Assembly (NCBI GenBank): GCA_025531455.1
Contig: JAMYHL010000009.1
Span: 372,001-436,000 of the forward strand
Direction of reading: 5' to 3'
From: Apiotrichum sp. Y4204
Lineage: Eukaryota; Basidiomycota; Tremellomycetes; Trichosporonales; Trichosporonaceae
Length of the DNA stretch: 64,000 bases
The notes under the pieces are model-generated. The model was not told the DNA's origin and ran no database searches. It saw nothing but the letters and a program-made list of their open reading frames with translations. Position numbers and translations under genes: made by a program. Positions 20,331-32,800 of this stretch are shown in pieces (the stretch's first letter is position 1; every line of letters begins with the position of its first letter).

Positions 20331-21870
20331 CCCGCGCAACACCCTTGGTTCTAACCTTTCTCACCCCAAAACCCACTTCTTTTGTACAACACGCCTCTAC
20401 TCGATCGCTACTAAACCAGCCACTGACACGCGATGGCCTCTGACGCTCCATAGAAAATGTACCCAGCCGATGCTGTTGTTACCAATAGAATGCAATGCAG
20501 GACATGTGATTCAGCCGTGGCGTCTAGGAGTGTTGGCGGTGTCTACTGCACAGCTTCGGAGGTCGGTGTCGTAACGGACGACATGGCCAAACAACAAACA
20601 CTACACAACACGCGTCAAAACATTGTTCCTTGTATCTACGCTGGGTCCACAGAGTGCCTGGGTCGGAGAGATTCAGATCTCCAGCAGTACTACTAGAGCA
20701 CGGTCTCTGGCTCGTTCGGAACTTACAAGTGCCCGTCTGGCAGGAGTGGAGGTGTTGGCCTTTTGCCTATTCCTCTGTCTGCAAGCTGACATCCAGTGCA
20801 TGTCGCACGATACACCCCCGTTGATTAAAGTCCCCCGCTCCAGCGAGTGTCCGCCTGAAAGAGACAGTTTCTCTGAGGGACGCTCGGGATACACAAAAGC
20901 CATAAACCCGAGCCGCACCCCCGGAGACGCACATCCACCTGACAACCCTAATGAGCTTGTCTTGAACAAGGTGTGGCTTCCCTGGGCCGCGGCCCCCAGC
21001 AGGCGGAATTATGGCATAAAAGTGTAGTGGGTCATTGTGCCGGTGCTTGAATTGCATCGTTTGGAGGTTTGTACCGTTCCCACAGCTGCCGGGAGATACG
21101 GAGCTGGTCTGGGCGGCCGCTCGGCAGGAACAGCGTCTAGATTGGGAAGCGGGGGTTGGAGCTGGGCGTGCAATGAGGGCAGTGTAGCTGTTTAATACAG
21201 CAAGTAGTTTGCACCAGCTCGCCAGAAGCTACCGGCATTCTGGCCGGAAGTGCCTGTAACAGGGACCGCAGAGCTACGAACTTACGGTAGCGAGCAGCGC
21301 ACTCCACGCCGCGCAGGGTCGCACCGCGGGCCGCGGGGCTTTGCGCTGTTTGCGCTGTCGGTAATTGCACCTTATGATAGAATTGGATGAGAACGTTTCA
21401 GTCCTTGCAGTTTGTTGCGTTCGAGAAGAGAGACAAATGGGAGAAGACGAGTCGCACAAGTACTGGTACTAGTAGACGGCTCGACCGGCCTGGAACCCGA
21501 CGCGTACTACCATATTCCGCCCCGCTGCACCCTCAACGTCGGCGGCGCTCGCCAGGCTCTCAGGAGCTCAGGCTTCACATAAGCATATTGCAGAGAGGCG
21601 CGCGGGTACCTCTCTGAGCGCTTCCGGCGATGGGAATGCGATGAAGAGGTGGTGTGTCTGGGCTCGAGGCGAGGAGGGTCCTTTCGCCTCTGCCTCTGCC
21701 TTGCCTTTCTGGTGTGTTGGACCTGGCTTTGGGGGTGTTGTGCTTGCTCCTACCTCCTGCTCGCTGTCCTAGTTAGATTGCTTGTCCTCCAGTTCTTTTT
21801 CTCCGGGCAACTATTCTCTCACTCCCATCTACTCATATATACTACCCTCGCGACAAGCTAAGTTTCACCC
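20331..21870. other. 1.5 kb intergenic region, no gene seen
   Basis: Holds the 3' end of the secreted-protein gene and the promoter of the 21871 gene. No supported gene. The 200 bases before 21871 are pyrimidine-rich. Confidence 0.5.
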
Positions 21871-24480
21871 ATGGCAGCAGTAAGCTTCGACATGCCGCGC
21901 GACGGCCCCCACCCCTCCTACGGCCCCAGCTACGGCAGCTACGCGTCGTCGACTGGCGGTCCTGGCAACACAGGCCGCGGCGGTCACAGTCGCCCGGGAT
22001 ATCCCCGACCGCAGCACTCGGCGAACACGAGCACCGCAAGCACCATGAGCATGGGGAGCATGGCGAGCACGAGCTTTACGAGCTTCACGAGCTTTACTGG
22101 CTCGACCCCAAGCCTAACATCTAGCGTCGCGTCGTTCGCGAGCATCACCCCGCAGCCCGCCACGCCAACAGCAACAGCCGCGGCACTAGCCTCACCGCAC
22201 TACTCGCCGCGCTCACACTTATCTCACTTCCCACACGGACAGCTGCCCTCTGCATCAGGCAACATCGCGCCGGGCCGCCATGGTCTCCCCCATCTCGGAC
22301 AGGCCGGCCATCTAGGCCACATCGGTCACCAGGGATACTCGCGCTATCCGCGTCCCGGCCCACCGCCTCACTACTCGGCGCCAGCGTCCGTGTCGACGCC
22401 GGCTCTCGTCCCCGCGTCCTTTTCCCCCCTCTCCCCAGCGCCGACGACGAAGCCTACCTCTGCGCCGCCTACGGCCGTCCCTCCGACCCCATCCCCAGTC
22501 GCCTCAGACGCCTCCCCTGTGGCCCCCTCTGCCCGGCGGAGCATCACGCGCACGCCCTCCTCGCGCAGAAAGGTCGCTGGGGCAATGTACGCGTCCGAGT
22601 ACCACGTCTCCTTTGCGGACCTGCTCGCGAGCATCTCGACCCAACTCGCCGAGGACGATGGCGGCATACCACAATCCAAGTCGCCTTCTCGTTCCCAGTC
22701 GCCACAGCAGCCAGTCACTGCGCCGCTGAAGGTACGCTCTCGGGACTCGCTACAAAAGGCCGCATCTGGGCCGTGGAGCCGTCCCCAGCCGCGCCCGAAC
22801 CTCTCGCTTGCGATTGAGGACCGCTCCTCCAGCTCCGAGTCCACGAGTACCGTTCGGCAGTCGCCCTCGCCGTCCTCGCCGCCGCCGCCGCTTGCGCGCC
22901 CGCCACGGTCGCCTGCGCGGCTAGCTGGCTCCCCTCAAGCTACAGTTAGCCTTCCTCCCACACCACCGGCCAAGCCGGCACCGACATCCAGCACACCTCC
23001 CGTGCAAACAGCTGTCCTCGTTCAGCCCCATGACGTGACTGCATCCACGGCGTCGTCGGTAAGCACAACCCCCTCGCGTCAGGGCGTCGTGTATCGTGAC
23101 CCGACGGCGACCTCGGCTGGGCGGGTGCGACGGGTGAGTCGCACCATCGCCACCCCACCGACATCTCCGCCAGGAATCCAAACCGACAGCCCGGGCGCCC
23201 TTCCGACATCAACGCCGAGCGGCACGGCCGCACCGACAGCCGCCACAAAGCGGACGGTACGCGTTGAGATGGCGGATATCGACACGTTTCTCCTGCACTG
23301 GGAGGCGGCCGAGTCTCCCCCGGACTGGATGGCATCCGCGCGCGGGTACGTGCTCGATGACAAGCGCCTCGTGCTCGACATCCACAAGGACACGCCGCCA
23401 GACGAGCGCAAGTATCTTCTCAAGCTTGCGTTCGAGTGCTATCTCCCCATGCGCGAGCGGTATCTCGACGCAGTGGCGGTGCTGCGCCTGTCGATGCCTG
23501 GGCTCTCGCTGTCTCCACTGCGCATCACCCCTCCGCCCCCGGTCCGCGAGATGCGCCGCAGCGAGTTTAAACGCGCCGGCGCCGACCCCCCGCTCACCCA
23601 CGAAAGCAAGCTCCAGCGCGTCGTCCTACCCAACCCTTGGCGCAGCACCTACCGTCTCCTGCACAACGTCGCCGTCGGAGAGCAGGAGCCGCTATGGGTA
23701 CCTACTGGTGTCGTGCTCAATCTTGGCGGGAGTGAAGGGGACGACGCAGTGGAAAAGTGCATTGCGATGGACTCTGATACCGCCGACGAGTTCCGGAGCC
23801 ACACGATGAACGCAATGCTCGTGCACGCCCTCCGGCGGCTTACGGGCGCGGACGTGCGCCCCCCGCCCGACATCCAGCGCGCAATGAAGCGCGCGCAGCT
23901 CGACCGCCTCTCCTTCCACCCCGACAAGGTCGCCGTCTCCCCGGTGGGGCGGTACGGCGGCGTGCTCGAAATCTTCCTTCCAGCGCCGCGGGGGACGACG
24001 CCACCGCCGGCATGGCACCACCCTGTGCGCGTGTACCTCACCTCGATGCCGGCGACCGAATTCTGCTACGACTGTATAGCGGATACGCCCGACTGGCGCA
24101 TCGAGGAGATCCACCGCGTCGTGCAGGACCATATCGGCGAGCATATCCAGGCATGGACCGATATCCGGCGTATCCTCGGCGAGTTTGCGCCCACCGACCC
24201 GCGCATGGCGCGCCTCTTGGGATCCCCGCCGTCCTTGTCGACAAAGTACCGCCGCAGGGTGTTCGTCCCCCGCCACTCGGGGAGGAGCGCGAATGAGCCG
24301 CTTCCCCGCCTTACCAAGCGCGCGCCGGGAAAGTACGCCCTCGAGTTCGCCGACCTCCCCCCCGCGACGCTCGACTGCACGCAGCCCAAACCCCAGATTG
24401 TCATATGCGAAAGCGCGAAACACGTCACGCCCATGGTTGCGTGGCTGTTTGGCATCGTCGCGGCCGTCTTTGAGAGCTAG
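21871..24480 (+). CDS. Uncharacterised 869-residue protein, Pro/Ser-rich with C-terminal globular region
   Basis: A single open frame of 869 residues. Residues 1 to about 465 are Pro/Ser/Thr/Ala-rich, with Gly-Tyr repeats near the start (SYGPSYGSY) and SPSRSQSP-like phospho-prone stretches. From about residue 465 to the end the composition becomes that of a folded domain: MADIDTFLLHWEAAESPPDW, then a helical segment, PLWVPTGVVLNLGG, a LHALRRLTGADV-like helix, and VTPMVAWLFGIVAAVF at the extreme C-terminus, which is hydrophobic enough to be a tail anchor. I do not recognise a family. The intact 2.6 kb frame and the change in composition argue for a real gene. A MAAVSFDMPRDG start at 21871 is the first ATG. 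Confidence 0.65.
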   Translation: MAAVSFDMPRDGPHPSYGPSYGSYASSTGGPGNTGRGGHSRPGYPRPQHSANTSTASTMSMGSMASTSFTSFTSFTGSTPSLTSSVASFASITPQPATPTATAAALASPHYSPRSHLSHFPHGQLPSASGNIAPGRHGLPHLGQAGHLGHIGHQGYSRYPRPGPPPHYSAPASVSTPALVPASFSPLSPAPTTKPTSAPPTAVPPTPSPVASDASPVAPSARRSITRTPSSRRKVAGAMYASEYHVSFADLLASISTQLAEDDGGIPQSKSPSRSQSPQQPVTAPLKVRSRDSLQKAASGPWSRPQPRPNLSLAIEDRSSSSESTSTVRQSPSPSSPPPPLARPPRSPARLAGSPQATVSLPPTPPAKPAPTSSTPPVQTAVLVQPHDVTASTASSVSTTPSRQGVVYRDPTATSAGRVRRVSRTIATPPTSPPGIQTDSPGALPTSTPSGTAAPTAATKRTVRVEMADIDTFLLHWEAAESPPDWMASARGYVLDDKRLVLDIHKDTPPDERKYLLKLAFECYLPMRERYLDAVAVLRLSMPGLSLSPLRITPPPPVREMRRSEFKRAGADPPLTHESKLQRVVLPNPWRSTYRLLHNVAVGEQEPLWVPTGVVLNLGGSEGDDAVEKCIAMDSDTADEFRSHTMNAMLVHALRRLTGADVRPPPDIQRAMKRAQLDRLSFHPDKVAVSPVGRYGGVLEIFLPAPRGTTPPPAWHHPVRVYLTSMPATEFCYDCIADTPDWRIEEIHRVVQDHIGEHIQAWTDIRRILGEFAPTDPRMARLLGSPPSLSTKYRRRVFVPRHSGRSANEPLPRLTKRAPGKYALEFADLPPATLDCTQPKPQIVICESAKHVTPMVAWLFGIVAAVFES

Positions 24481-25061
24481 GCTGGCGTGGTCGGGGAGTG
24501 TTCGCCAGTGTGAGACGTCTGGCTGGCTCCAGGACACTTCAGGCCGGGGATGAAGGCATGTGAGGCTCCCAGCCGGAGCTTGAAGGGGAGACTCATCTAT
24601 ATCTATAGAGTAAGGTATAATGCAGTAACTGCTATTGCTGGCTATCCACTCTGTGGCGCGTGTCAGAGAAGATCGGTCTTTTTACTTGGCAGCCGTGGCG
24701 TGCGGCGCGCACCTGCGGGGCAATGCTGCGTTTCAGTAGATCTCCGAACTACGGGGGAGAAGCGGGATGAGGGCGAGATACGCCGACGGCGGGTCTCCAG
24801 ACTACAGTAGTCTCGGGCACCGAGCTGGATGGTCCAGACCGGGACATAGACGTTTATCGCCCAGCGCAACGCACACGTTGCGTGAATTGTGCAATGAAAC
24901 TCATTCCACCAGAACTCGCATCTCGTTTCGGGGATCAGGAATGTCAAAAGGCCAAAGCGCCGGCGGCGCAGAGATCGAGGCGTGGAGGCGCCTCTGATGG
25001 CCTGATGGGCTGGAGAACTGCGGGCATGCACGCATGCGGGTGGCGCGTCACGTTTCCCCAG

Positions 25062-25085
25062 AGATCCAGAGATCCAGAGATCCAG
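25062..25085 (+). repeat. Three tandem AGATCCAG units
   Basis: The octamer AGATCCAG is repeated three times head to tail without mismatch. It is a short slippage product in intergenic DNA. Confidence 0.7.
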
Positions 25086-26510
25086 CGCGCACGGTGGAGC
25101 TGGTTTCCAGAGTACCAGAGTCGAGCTCGAACTCGGGCCTGAGCTTGAGTACACGGCCGCGGAGACTTGATTGACATGTGAATTGCGCCACGACCTGAAA
25201 CGTTACAGAACGGCTCCACCAGCTCCGGCTCTCCGACCAAGCCTGAAGACGACACGCGGACACTCTCGCAGGTCGCGATTCTCAAGCAACTCGCTCACTT
25301 CGTCTGGTCGCACTTTGAGAGCTACAGGGGATATGTTGCTCGGTGTATGTATTAGCTTCTATAGCTATGGAGCGTTCATCCGTGGGCCGTCGTGCAGCTC
25401 GCCAAGCGCTGGAGTCGAGAATCTTGTGTCAAAACCTCGCCCTCCACTCCATCGACTCGACACTCGATATCGGTAATGCTTCCATGCCGTGCTTGGATGG
25501 CTGTTCTGTGTTTCCAACGTTCGACTCGGTGCAGAACATGAGCATTATCCAATTCCCCCAGTCCTTGTTATCATGCTTATCAACCGGGCATAAAATACAT
25601 CGCAACGCCAGCGAAGGGTGCTTCTGTCGTGGGCTTGGTTCCTCTACCGAGAGGTTGTCCGATTCTCGTTCTGCGGTACGTGTGCCGATTGATAAAGCAG
25701 CGCTCGAGAGTCAATGGTCGGTTCCTGCGCCTAATCGCGATCGTGCCCCTGGGCGCTGGTGCTGGAATGTCCGACGCGAGACATGCAAGACATGCAGGAC
25801 GCGAGACGCTTTTATGGATCCCATGCCTTGTGGCTCGCGTCGTCTTGGCTGAGACAGTGAGCAGGACAAAACAGACGCCAAACTGCCACTTGTTTCCAGA
25901 TGCACCAGTTGCCGTTTCCAGAGGCCATTGCCACTAGGACCATAGCCCATGGCACTGCTGTTGCGGTTGCTCGGTTGCAGGTGGGCGATCGTGCATGATG
26001 CGCATGATGCATGATGCATGAACTCGATGAACTTACCCATGGGGCCGGGGCTGACGCAGTCCCCAGCCCACTATGGCAGCCTCGGTGGACGGCACCTACT
26101 CTCCACACTCTTGCCCGTCTGGGAGTGAGAATGGTAGCGGCGACGCTGATGGCGATGGCGATGCATACCCTCTTGGAGCATCCATGTTGACAGTGGCCAT
26201 CATCTCTCCTCCTGTTCACGATGCAGCTAGCACGAGCCAGCTAGCTGTTCGTTATCAGTTGCCAATCTAACAGCCGCGGGATCCGTCCCCTCGTCCCTCG
26301 ACCCCTTGATTCCCCCGATCCCCCCGTTCCCCGTTCCTGTGTCCCGTCGCCACCGCCTAAAGGGAGGAGCGCGTAGCTCGCAGCAGCCTTCAAACCCGCG
26401 ACGATAGAGCACTGCGCGCTGCGCATTGTGAGTACCCGCGAGGAGCACGAGCACGAGTGCGAGCAGCAGCCGAAGCAGCAGACCGTGCATAGCCGTCCAG
26501 GCTGTCCAGC

Positions 26511-26546
26511 GTGCCAGAGGTGCCAGAGGTGCCAGAGGTGTCAGAG
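26511..26546 (+). repeat. Four tandem GTGCCAGAG units
   Basis: The 9-mer GTGCCAGAG starts at 26511, 26520 and 26529, with a variant GTGTCAGAG at 26538. A short slippage array in intergenic DNA. Confidence 0.7.
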
Positions 26547-26971
26547 ACATCTGCCCATGTGTTCCCTCATGGCTTGCGCCTTCCCAGCTCCCTGCTCCCT
26601 GTTCTCCCTGTGCTGTTTCGTATCGCCCTGATCCCTCTGGAGATTCCAATCGATCCATCGTTCCATCCGTCCACATCTCCATCCCCCACCCCCTGCCCAT
26701 CCCCCACTTGGTGCTCGGCGCCCGAGCTCCCCCGCATGATGTACGACTATATGCCACTGATGCGACTCCATACTCCATGTCCTCGGAACCTGGGATCCTT
26801 GGCCCGCAGCCTTGCCTAGTATCTCCCAGATCCCACATCCCAGATCACAGATCCCAGACGCCAGACGTCCGCTCTGTCTCATATGGTATATATTCTCCGC
26901 CGTCAGAGCACAGAAGCAGCTCTCCCCTCTCATTCCCTCTTCTCCCCTCTCCACTGTTACCCAATCTCACA

Positions 26972-28279
26972 ATGACAGCGCCCTACCAGGTCTCCGACTT
27001 CAAGCCCGACACCAAGACGCTCGGCTTCACCCTCTACGACGAGTTCGCCGCCCCCGCTCCCCCGCCGTACAAGTTTGTAGCCTGCGCCTTTGCCTAGCTA
27101 ACACCGAACAGGAGCACCACCGCCGTTGGGACTGTCCCCGCGCCTGTTCCCACCACTGTCGCCGACGGCAGCCGCCACGGGTGGACTCGCCGGAGCAGCG
27201 CCGCCGCGCCGGCCATGGCGCTGCGCAAATGGGTGGACACGATCGTGCGCCCCGGTGCGCCCGTCCAGCTGCCGTCCGACGACGAGATTCCCACCCCGCC
27301 CTCGCCAGAAGACCTCACCCTCGCCCCAGGGTTCCAGCACGCCGGCGACGTCGTCCTCACTGCCGAGGGTGTCGGGTACCGGGTCGACTCGCGCGTGCTT
27401 GGCGCATCGAGGTAAGTGGTGACTTGTTATCCTGAGGTGGCGATGCAGTGGACCGGATCCCCGATACGAGTCCGGCTGAGGACGGGATTCCAGCAGGACT
27501 GTCTACTGGTGTGATTACGACATCTTGCGGTTGATGAAACAAGGGCCTCCGGAGCTTATCAGGTCACCGACACTGACTCCGCAGCGCCGGTTTTGAAGCC
27601 CTTGTGCTCAAGCACCGCATGGCGAACCTCAATGTCGCTGACCCGAGTTCCTTGACATCTCCGCCATCTCGGCCTCCGCCCACCGTCGTGCCCATGACGC
27701 AACACTCTGCGCAGGACCTGCGCTCGCTCCTGAGCGTGATCACGCCGTACGCGTTTGATGAGCGGCACCCTCTTTCCGTCCAGGACCTGAGCACCGTGGC
27801 CGACATGTTCAACACCCTCAAGATGCGCCCCGCCGCGCGCTTCGGCCTCGCACGCGTTGTGGAACACCGGTCAAACACAGACTTTGACGTTTCGTCCCCG
27901 GAAATGTGCGTCGCCTGGGCACACCTTGCGCACAAGGTCCGATCCATCCCGACACTCCGCAAGGCGCTCGGTCTGTCTGCGCACTCGGCGCTTCGCGAGT
28001 ACTGGCTCTTGCCACCAAACATCACCACCGCTCTCGACTCGCACCTCTACCGCGCTCTCGTCCTCGTCGGAAACACATACTCGCTCCTCGGCGAGGAGGG
28101 TCTCACCACCGTGCACTTCGCGTACCAGGGTGAGTCACCGCAGAGTCGGCGCCCTGGGCACTGCGCGCTGCGCTGCGCAGCCGGCGGCACACGGCCCCAT
28201 CCCTGATGCCCTACACTAACACTTTTTAGAGGGCCAGCTTTGTCTCCGCAACGCCGACGGTGACGTTGTCGCCCAGTAA
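26972..28279 (+). CDS. BTB/POZ-like domain protein
   Basis: Four exons, 26972-27072, 27112-27411, 27585-28129 and 28230-28279, are phase-consistent and give 331 residues. The first intron donor is uncertain: GTTTGT at 27073 or GTACAA at 27067 both keep phase. The segment HAGDVVLTAEGVGYRVDSRV followed by LGASSAGFEALVL matches the start of a BTB fold (an aspartate-led strand, a 'gv.yrvds.vLgaSs' hairpin and a helix). The remainder contains helices with conserved-looking ALREYWLLPP and HLYRALVLVGNTYSLL. Fungal BTB proteins of this kind are numerous and mostly of unknown role. The family call is moderate and exact function is not inferred. Confidence 0.6.
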
Positions 28280-28922
28280 TCCGGTGGTCCGGCGAGTACC
28301 CTCCGAACGCGAACCTCCCGACACCCTGAGACGGACTTGGTCAGCTTCCAGGGTTCCGCGTCGCGAGATGGGCACCATGACCTCATGGCGGGTGTGCCAA
28401 GTATAGACTAGAAGAAAGTATGCCCGCAACAGTCATTAGTCAGAAGTAGAGCATCGAGTCGAGGTAGCGTGTAGTAATCCTTACTCTAGTAGTTTGTGCC
28501 CAGCGGCAGTGTGTGTAAGCATGATGAAAGTGCATGTCCGATAGGAGTGGAGGACAGGAGCCGCGGCTGGGGTCGCAGGGCCTCTGCACAGCTGTGCTGG
28601 GGTGCAACTGTGCCGCATCCCCGGGATAGGCCCGGAGGGGTATTGCGCGTGAGATATCTCGAGCTGCATGCATGTGGGAACTGCTCGCAGTCCTCGTGCC
28701 GAATCCCTCAACCTCAAGGTCGAGATTAGATTACACCCTTGGTAAGGCAAGATAAGCGTCGATGAGACAATTCGAGACAAAGTCACGTGACGTAGCGTGT
28801 TTACCGCGTGATTTCCATTTCTCGGCTTCATGGCTTCGACCTAGGCTTCCAACTTCAATGACCTCAACCTTGTCAACAAGTCCAAAGCCCAAGTCTTCTT
28901 CCATCCCATCTCCCACTCTCCA
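28280..28922. other. Intergenic region with a palindromic E-box
   Basis: 643 bases between the BTB-like gene and the 28923 gene, containing the CACGTG palindrome at 28782-28791. No gene seen. Confidence 0.5.
28782..28791. promoter_or_regulatory. GTCACGTGAC palindromic E-box
   Basis: A perfect 10-bp palindrome with a CACGTG core, the site type bound by Cbf1/USF-class bHLH factors, 131 bases upstream of the start codon at 28923. Binding is inferred only from the motif. Confidence 0.4.
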
Positions 28923-29731
28923 ATGTCCTCGCCATTCAACCCCCTCTCAGCACTGACCCCCGCCCCGGGCCTGACTCCGCACCCATTGGCAGTCGCCGAG
29001 TCTCCCCACTTTTCCCCAGGCACCCCATGGCTCCAGCTCCTAACCGCGCCAACGGGGACGGGCGCGACGCCCGGCGCGCTCTCCATTCCTGTTCCGGGAA
29101 TGACACCAGTCGCGGTCCAAGGACAAGGACAAGGACCAGGACAAGGACAAGCAGCAACAGCCGGTCCCGGATCGCTCAACCTCCCCGCCGCGGGACCCTC
29201 GGCGCAAGCCGCGTCCGATGCCGACGAGACTGTGCGTGCCATCCCCGAGATTTCCCGTTTTGTCGAGCGCGCCGAGGCCGTCAGGGCCGAAATCACCGCA
29301 CTTGAGAAGAATATCTTCGTCACGGGAGAAGGCGCCGAGCGCGCCGGGACGCTGTCAAGGCTTGAGGGTGAGCTGGGCTTTGTATTCTTTGTATCCTTTG
29401 CTGACGGCAGCGCTCCAGCTCGATTGTGTGTTTCTCTGTTTTGTTGTTTCTGACGGCAGATGCCCAGACGCTGTTTGCGCTCATCCAGCTATCTTCGACA
29501 TATCTCGTTGGCGCGCTGCCTGTTAATCTGTCTGCTGTGGCTGGCGAGCCTGCTGGTGGCGCTGGCGGTACGGCGAATACCGCCGGGGCGGCTCCTGCGA
29601 CTCCCGCACCGCCGTCATCGGCGGAGCTTGCGGCATGGACGGAGGCGCGCGCGCAGACCATGTTCGCGCGCCGGGAGGCGGTGCGCAACGCGTCCAAGGC
29701 GGTCGGGGACGTGCTCAAGGGTGGAAGATAG
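28923..29731 (+). CDS. Uncharacterised small helical protein
   Basis: Exon 1 28923-29367 and exon 2 29460-29731 join in phase across a 92-nt intron to 238 residues. The first 95 residues are Pro/Gly/Ala-rich, with a GQGQGQGPGQGQ run. Residues about 98-170 look structured: ETVRAIPEISRFVERAEAVR, an ITALEKNIF segment, then after the splice DAQTLFALIQLSSTYLVGALP. A low-complexity Ala/Gly linker and a final basic helix (RAQTMFARREAVRNASKAVG) follow. The organisation, two amphipathic helices between disordered ends, would suit a subunit of a larger complex, but I recognise no family. The splice is supported by the continuous helix across it. Confidence 0.6.
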
Positions 29732-29894
29732 CACAAGGGTTCGTCACAGTGTACTTATACTATATCAACATGACATGCTATTACTGTACTACAAATTACT
29801 GGTCGTCACTCGTCGCTCGTCGCTCGACTTGGTATCAACTATGCACTCGACCTATCGTATCTCGTATCGTTCTTCTCTCTGTTACTTGGTCGCC

Positions 29895-32800
29895 TTACGC
29901 AATGTTCAGGGCGGGATGATCGGCCATGCGTTTAGCAGCAGCGCGGTTGGCACGGCGGCGGGCACCCCTGCTGAGCCTGGGTGCATCGGCAACCGGGGCA
30001 GCTTCAGCAGCCTGGCGAACTGGGCCAGCCCCAGCGGCCTGAGGAGCGGCGCCAGCTCGAGCAGGCTGGGCGGCAGGGGCTTGAGCAAGTCGAGCAGCAG
30101 CAGGTTGGGCAGCGGCAGGTTGGACTGGGTTGGGGGCGAAACGAATCGCAGGGGCGACATTGCGTCCCATGGGACGCTGCCATCCCTCTCGCTGCGCCGG
30201 GTCCAGGGCTTGGACGAGAGCTGCTACACGTATGCGACCCAATTGGCCGTCTTCACCACGCGGACGAAACTCATCTAGCACGGGGCGTAACGCAGGCGGA
30301 AGCGGGACCGGCGGTGGGGGCACAGCTGGGCGTGGCGGAGGGGCTGGGCGTCGCAGAAGGTTGTCCGCTACCCGACGCCTTGGAGGCGCCTCCAGCTCGG
30401 CCAACCTGCGGATGGCCACGCGGTGGGCGCCCTCAATGGCTTGAGCGAGGCCGGCGGGTTCACGCCCACCACCATTTCTGCCTGGCATGTTTGCAGCGAT
30501 TTCTTCGTACCTGGCGTGACGCATTTCGGCCATCTCGAATTCCACTTGACAACGTCGGAGGTGTTCTCTTGATATGCGTTCCGCCTCTCGCGCCACTTCG
30601 TATTCGCCGCGTAAGCGCTGCTGCTTATCTTTGGACCGAGTATGTCTGTCTGGATTGGCACCATCATTGCGCTGCGCGACGGCATCAGCATCAGCGGCAG
30701 TAGAGGCGCGTCTCGCTGCGTGGCGTTTCCCAACAGCCTTTACATGAGCAGCCTCGGCAGCGCGAAGCTCGTCACGAGCTCTGTCCCGCTGAGCAATGGC
30801 GGCAGGAAGGAGTCGTTCCTCAACAGCTGCGCGATTAAGTTCGTCAAAGGCAGCGATTCGGGCATGTATATTCCCATGAGGATCGACTGGTGCTCCAAGG
30901 CCCACAGGCGCTGGGAGACCTGCTAAAAGTTGATTTCGTTGCGGATGTAGAGGTAATCGAGGTCGTGGGATTCCGAGGCCAGGATCAAAAAAACCCTGGT
31001 TCGGGGCAGCCTGCGGTACAGCAGGAGCGTCGACGTGCACATCTTGAGCGTTAAGTGCGACACCCTGGTTAGCGGCATCGGCAATGACCCGCTGCGCCGC
31101 CGCATCGCGGGCCTGAACAATCTGGGTTGTGAGCGACGTCAGGAGAGAAAACCTGTCAGGAGAGAGTAACATACACGAGCATGCTCAGTCACGTTCTCCT
31201 GCCGGTCCCACAGACGGCACTTTCCTGCATTAGGATTATGCTCGACCCGGCCAGGATCTGGGCATGTCAGTGTTGGCATGAATGTTAAATACGCACATTG
31301 ATCAAAGTGATCATAGCCGGTGATTTGCTTTTGGCAGATGTAGCAGCTCAAGGTCCTGCAATGGTGGCACTGTGAGGTAAGCATAAGACATAGAACTGGT
31401 TTCGCACGTAGATCTTGTTACAACTGCACTCGTTAGCGTACTTCTCAATCCGTATGCTCACCCCGACTCCTTTACGTATGGTTGAGAGCACTTCGGGCAT
31501 TTGCGCATCAGCGCCTCAGACATGGCTTCTTCAACCGCATGGCGGTTGTTAAGCTTCAGCTCGGCCTCGATTTCTGATTGTCAACAACTTTGTCACACAG
31601 ATGCAAACTTGGTGGCACTCACCCTCGCAGCGCTTGGGAATGTGGTCCTGACGTCAACAACGCCTCTCAAAAGCGACATACCGGACGTCTGCATTTGCGG
31701 CACGACACTTTGCGGCAGTCCTTATTCAAACACCTGAATAGCTTTTCGTATTCGTTGTCAATTACCATCGCGAAAGGGCAGAAAGGGCAAGTCTCCAGAC
31801 CTTCGATGTCTGCCATCTCAAGATCACGCATCTGTCGAAGGCGGTGGTATAGCGACATGGTCTTTGACGACAGAACGATCGCAAGAGTCTGTTCGGTGAA
31901 CGGTGATTGGCAACCCGACACATCCATGCAGAGAATCGCCTACAGTCAGCACCAGGAAGGTTTCCCAACACATACCGTGACCTGCTCGCCCAGCTTGGTC
32001 TCGGCAAAGGAGCGAATGCAGTCGTGACAAAATGAATGTCCATCGGGACAGGTTGCGGTATCGACCTGACATGTTAGTGGAAAACCTCCGGTACAGACCT
32101 TGCACACTCACGGGAGCCTCATTGTCAAAGCAACACCCGCACTGGATCGCACAATTGTCAGCCTCTGCTTGCGCCTTGCGTTCCTCGCGGGCGGCTTCGG
32201 CCTTTTGCTTCTCGGCTGCAACTGCCATATCCTCCTTCTCCTTTTCGACTGCCTTGGCTGCATCGTCAGTTATATGAGTCAAACATCGGCCTCACCCATT
32301 ATCTGGTACAAGTACGCCTTTTCCTTTCGCGCCTCTGCACGCCCTGGCTCATCCGCCTCGGCAGCCTCTTGGTCAGACTCGGCATCATCCTCGGCCCGCT
32401 GTTTGCCTTTACCACCACGCCCCTTCTTCAGCTCGGAGTAGGGTTTATTTTCCGAGATGCTTTGACGATGGAGAGTGTGATACGTTGGGACAAGCTGGGA
32501 ACCAGTTTTGCTGAACGTGATTCTAATACTGCAATTGTCAGTGCAATTCCAAAGGAAATGCTCACTGGTTGACAGGAATGTTGGGAAAAACGGTCTTGAG
32601 AACGTCTAGCGAGTACGAGTCGTACCCGAAACCAAGTCTCTCAGTGCGATGGTAGTTTGGATTGGCATAGTCGGGTTCCTCTACTGGCGGTGGTGTGGGT
32701 TCCTTGACAATGGCCCGAGGGTACTCGCCAGTCTCAAGAGCCAGGTTAACTACCTGGTCTACGGCGTCTTGCCCTGGTGTGTTCGACGAATCCTTGATTT

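Larger units (their letters stand above)
24481..26971. other. 2.5 kb intergenic region, no gene seen
   Basis: No frame resembling a protein family. Two small tandem repeats lie inside it (25062-25085 and 26511-26546). The last 150 bases, rich in CTCCC and CCCAGATC words, precede the BTB-like gene. Confidence 0.45.
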
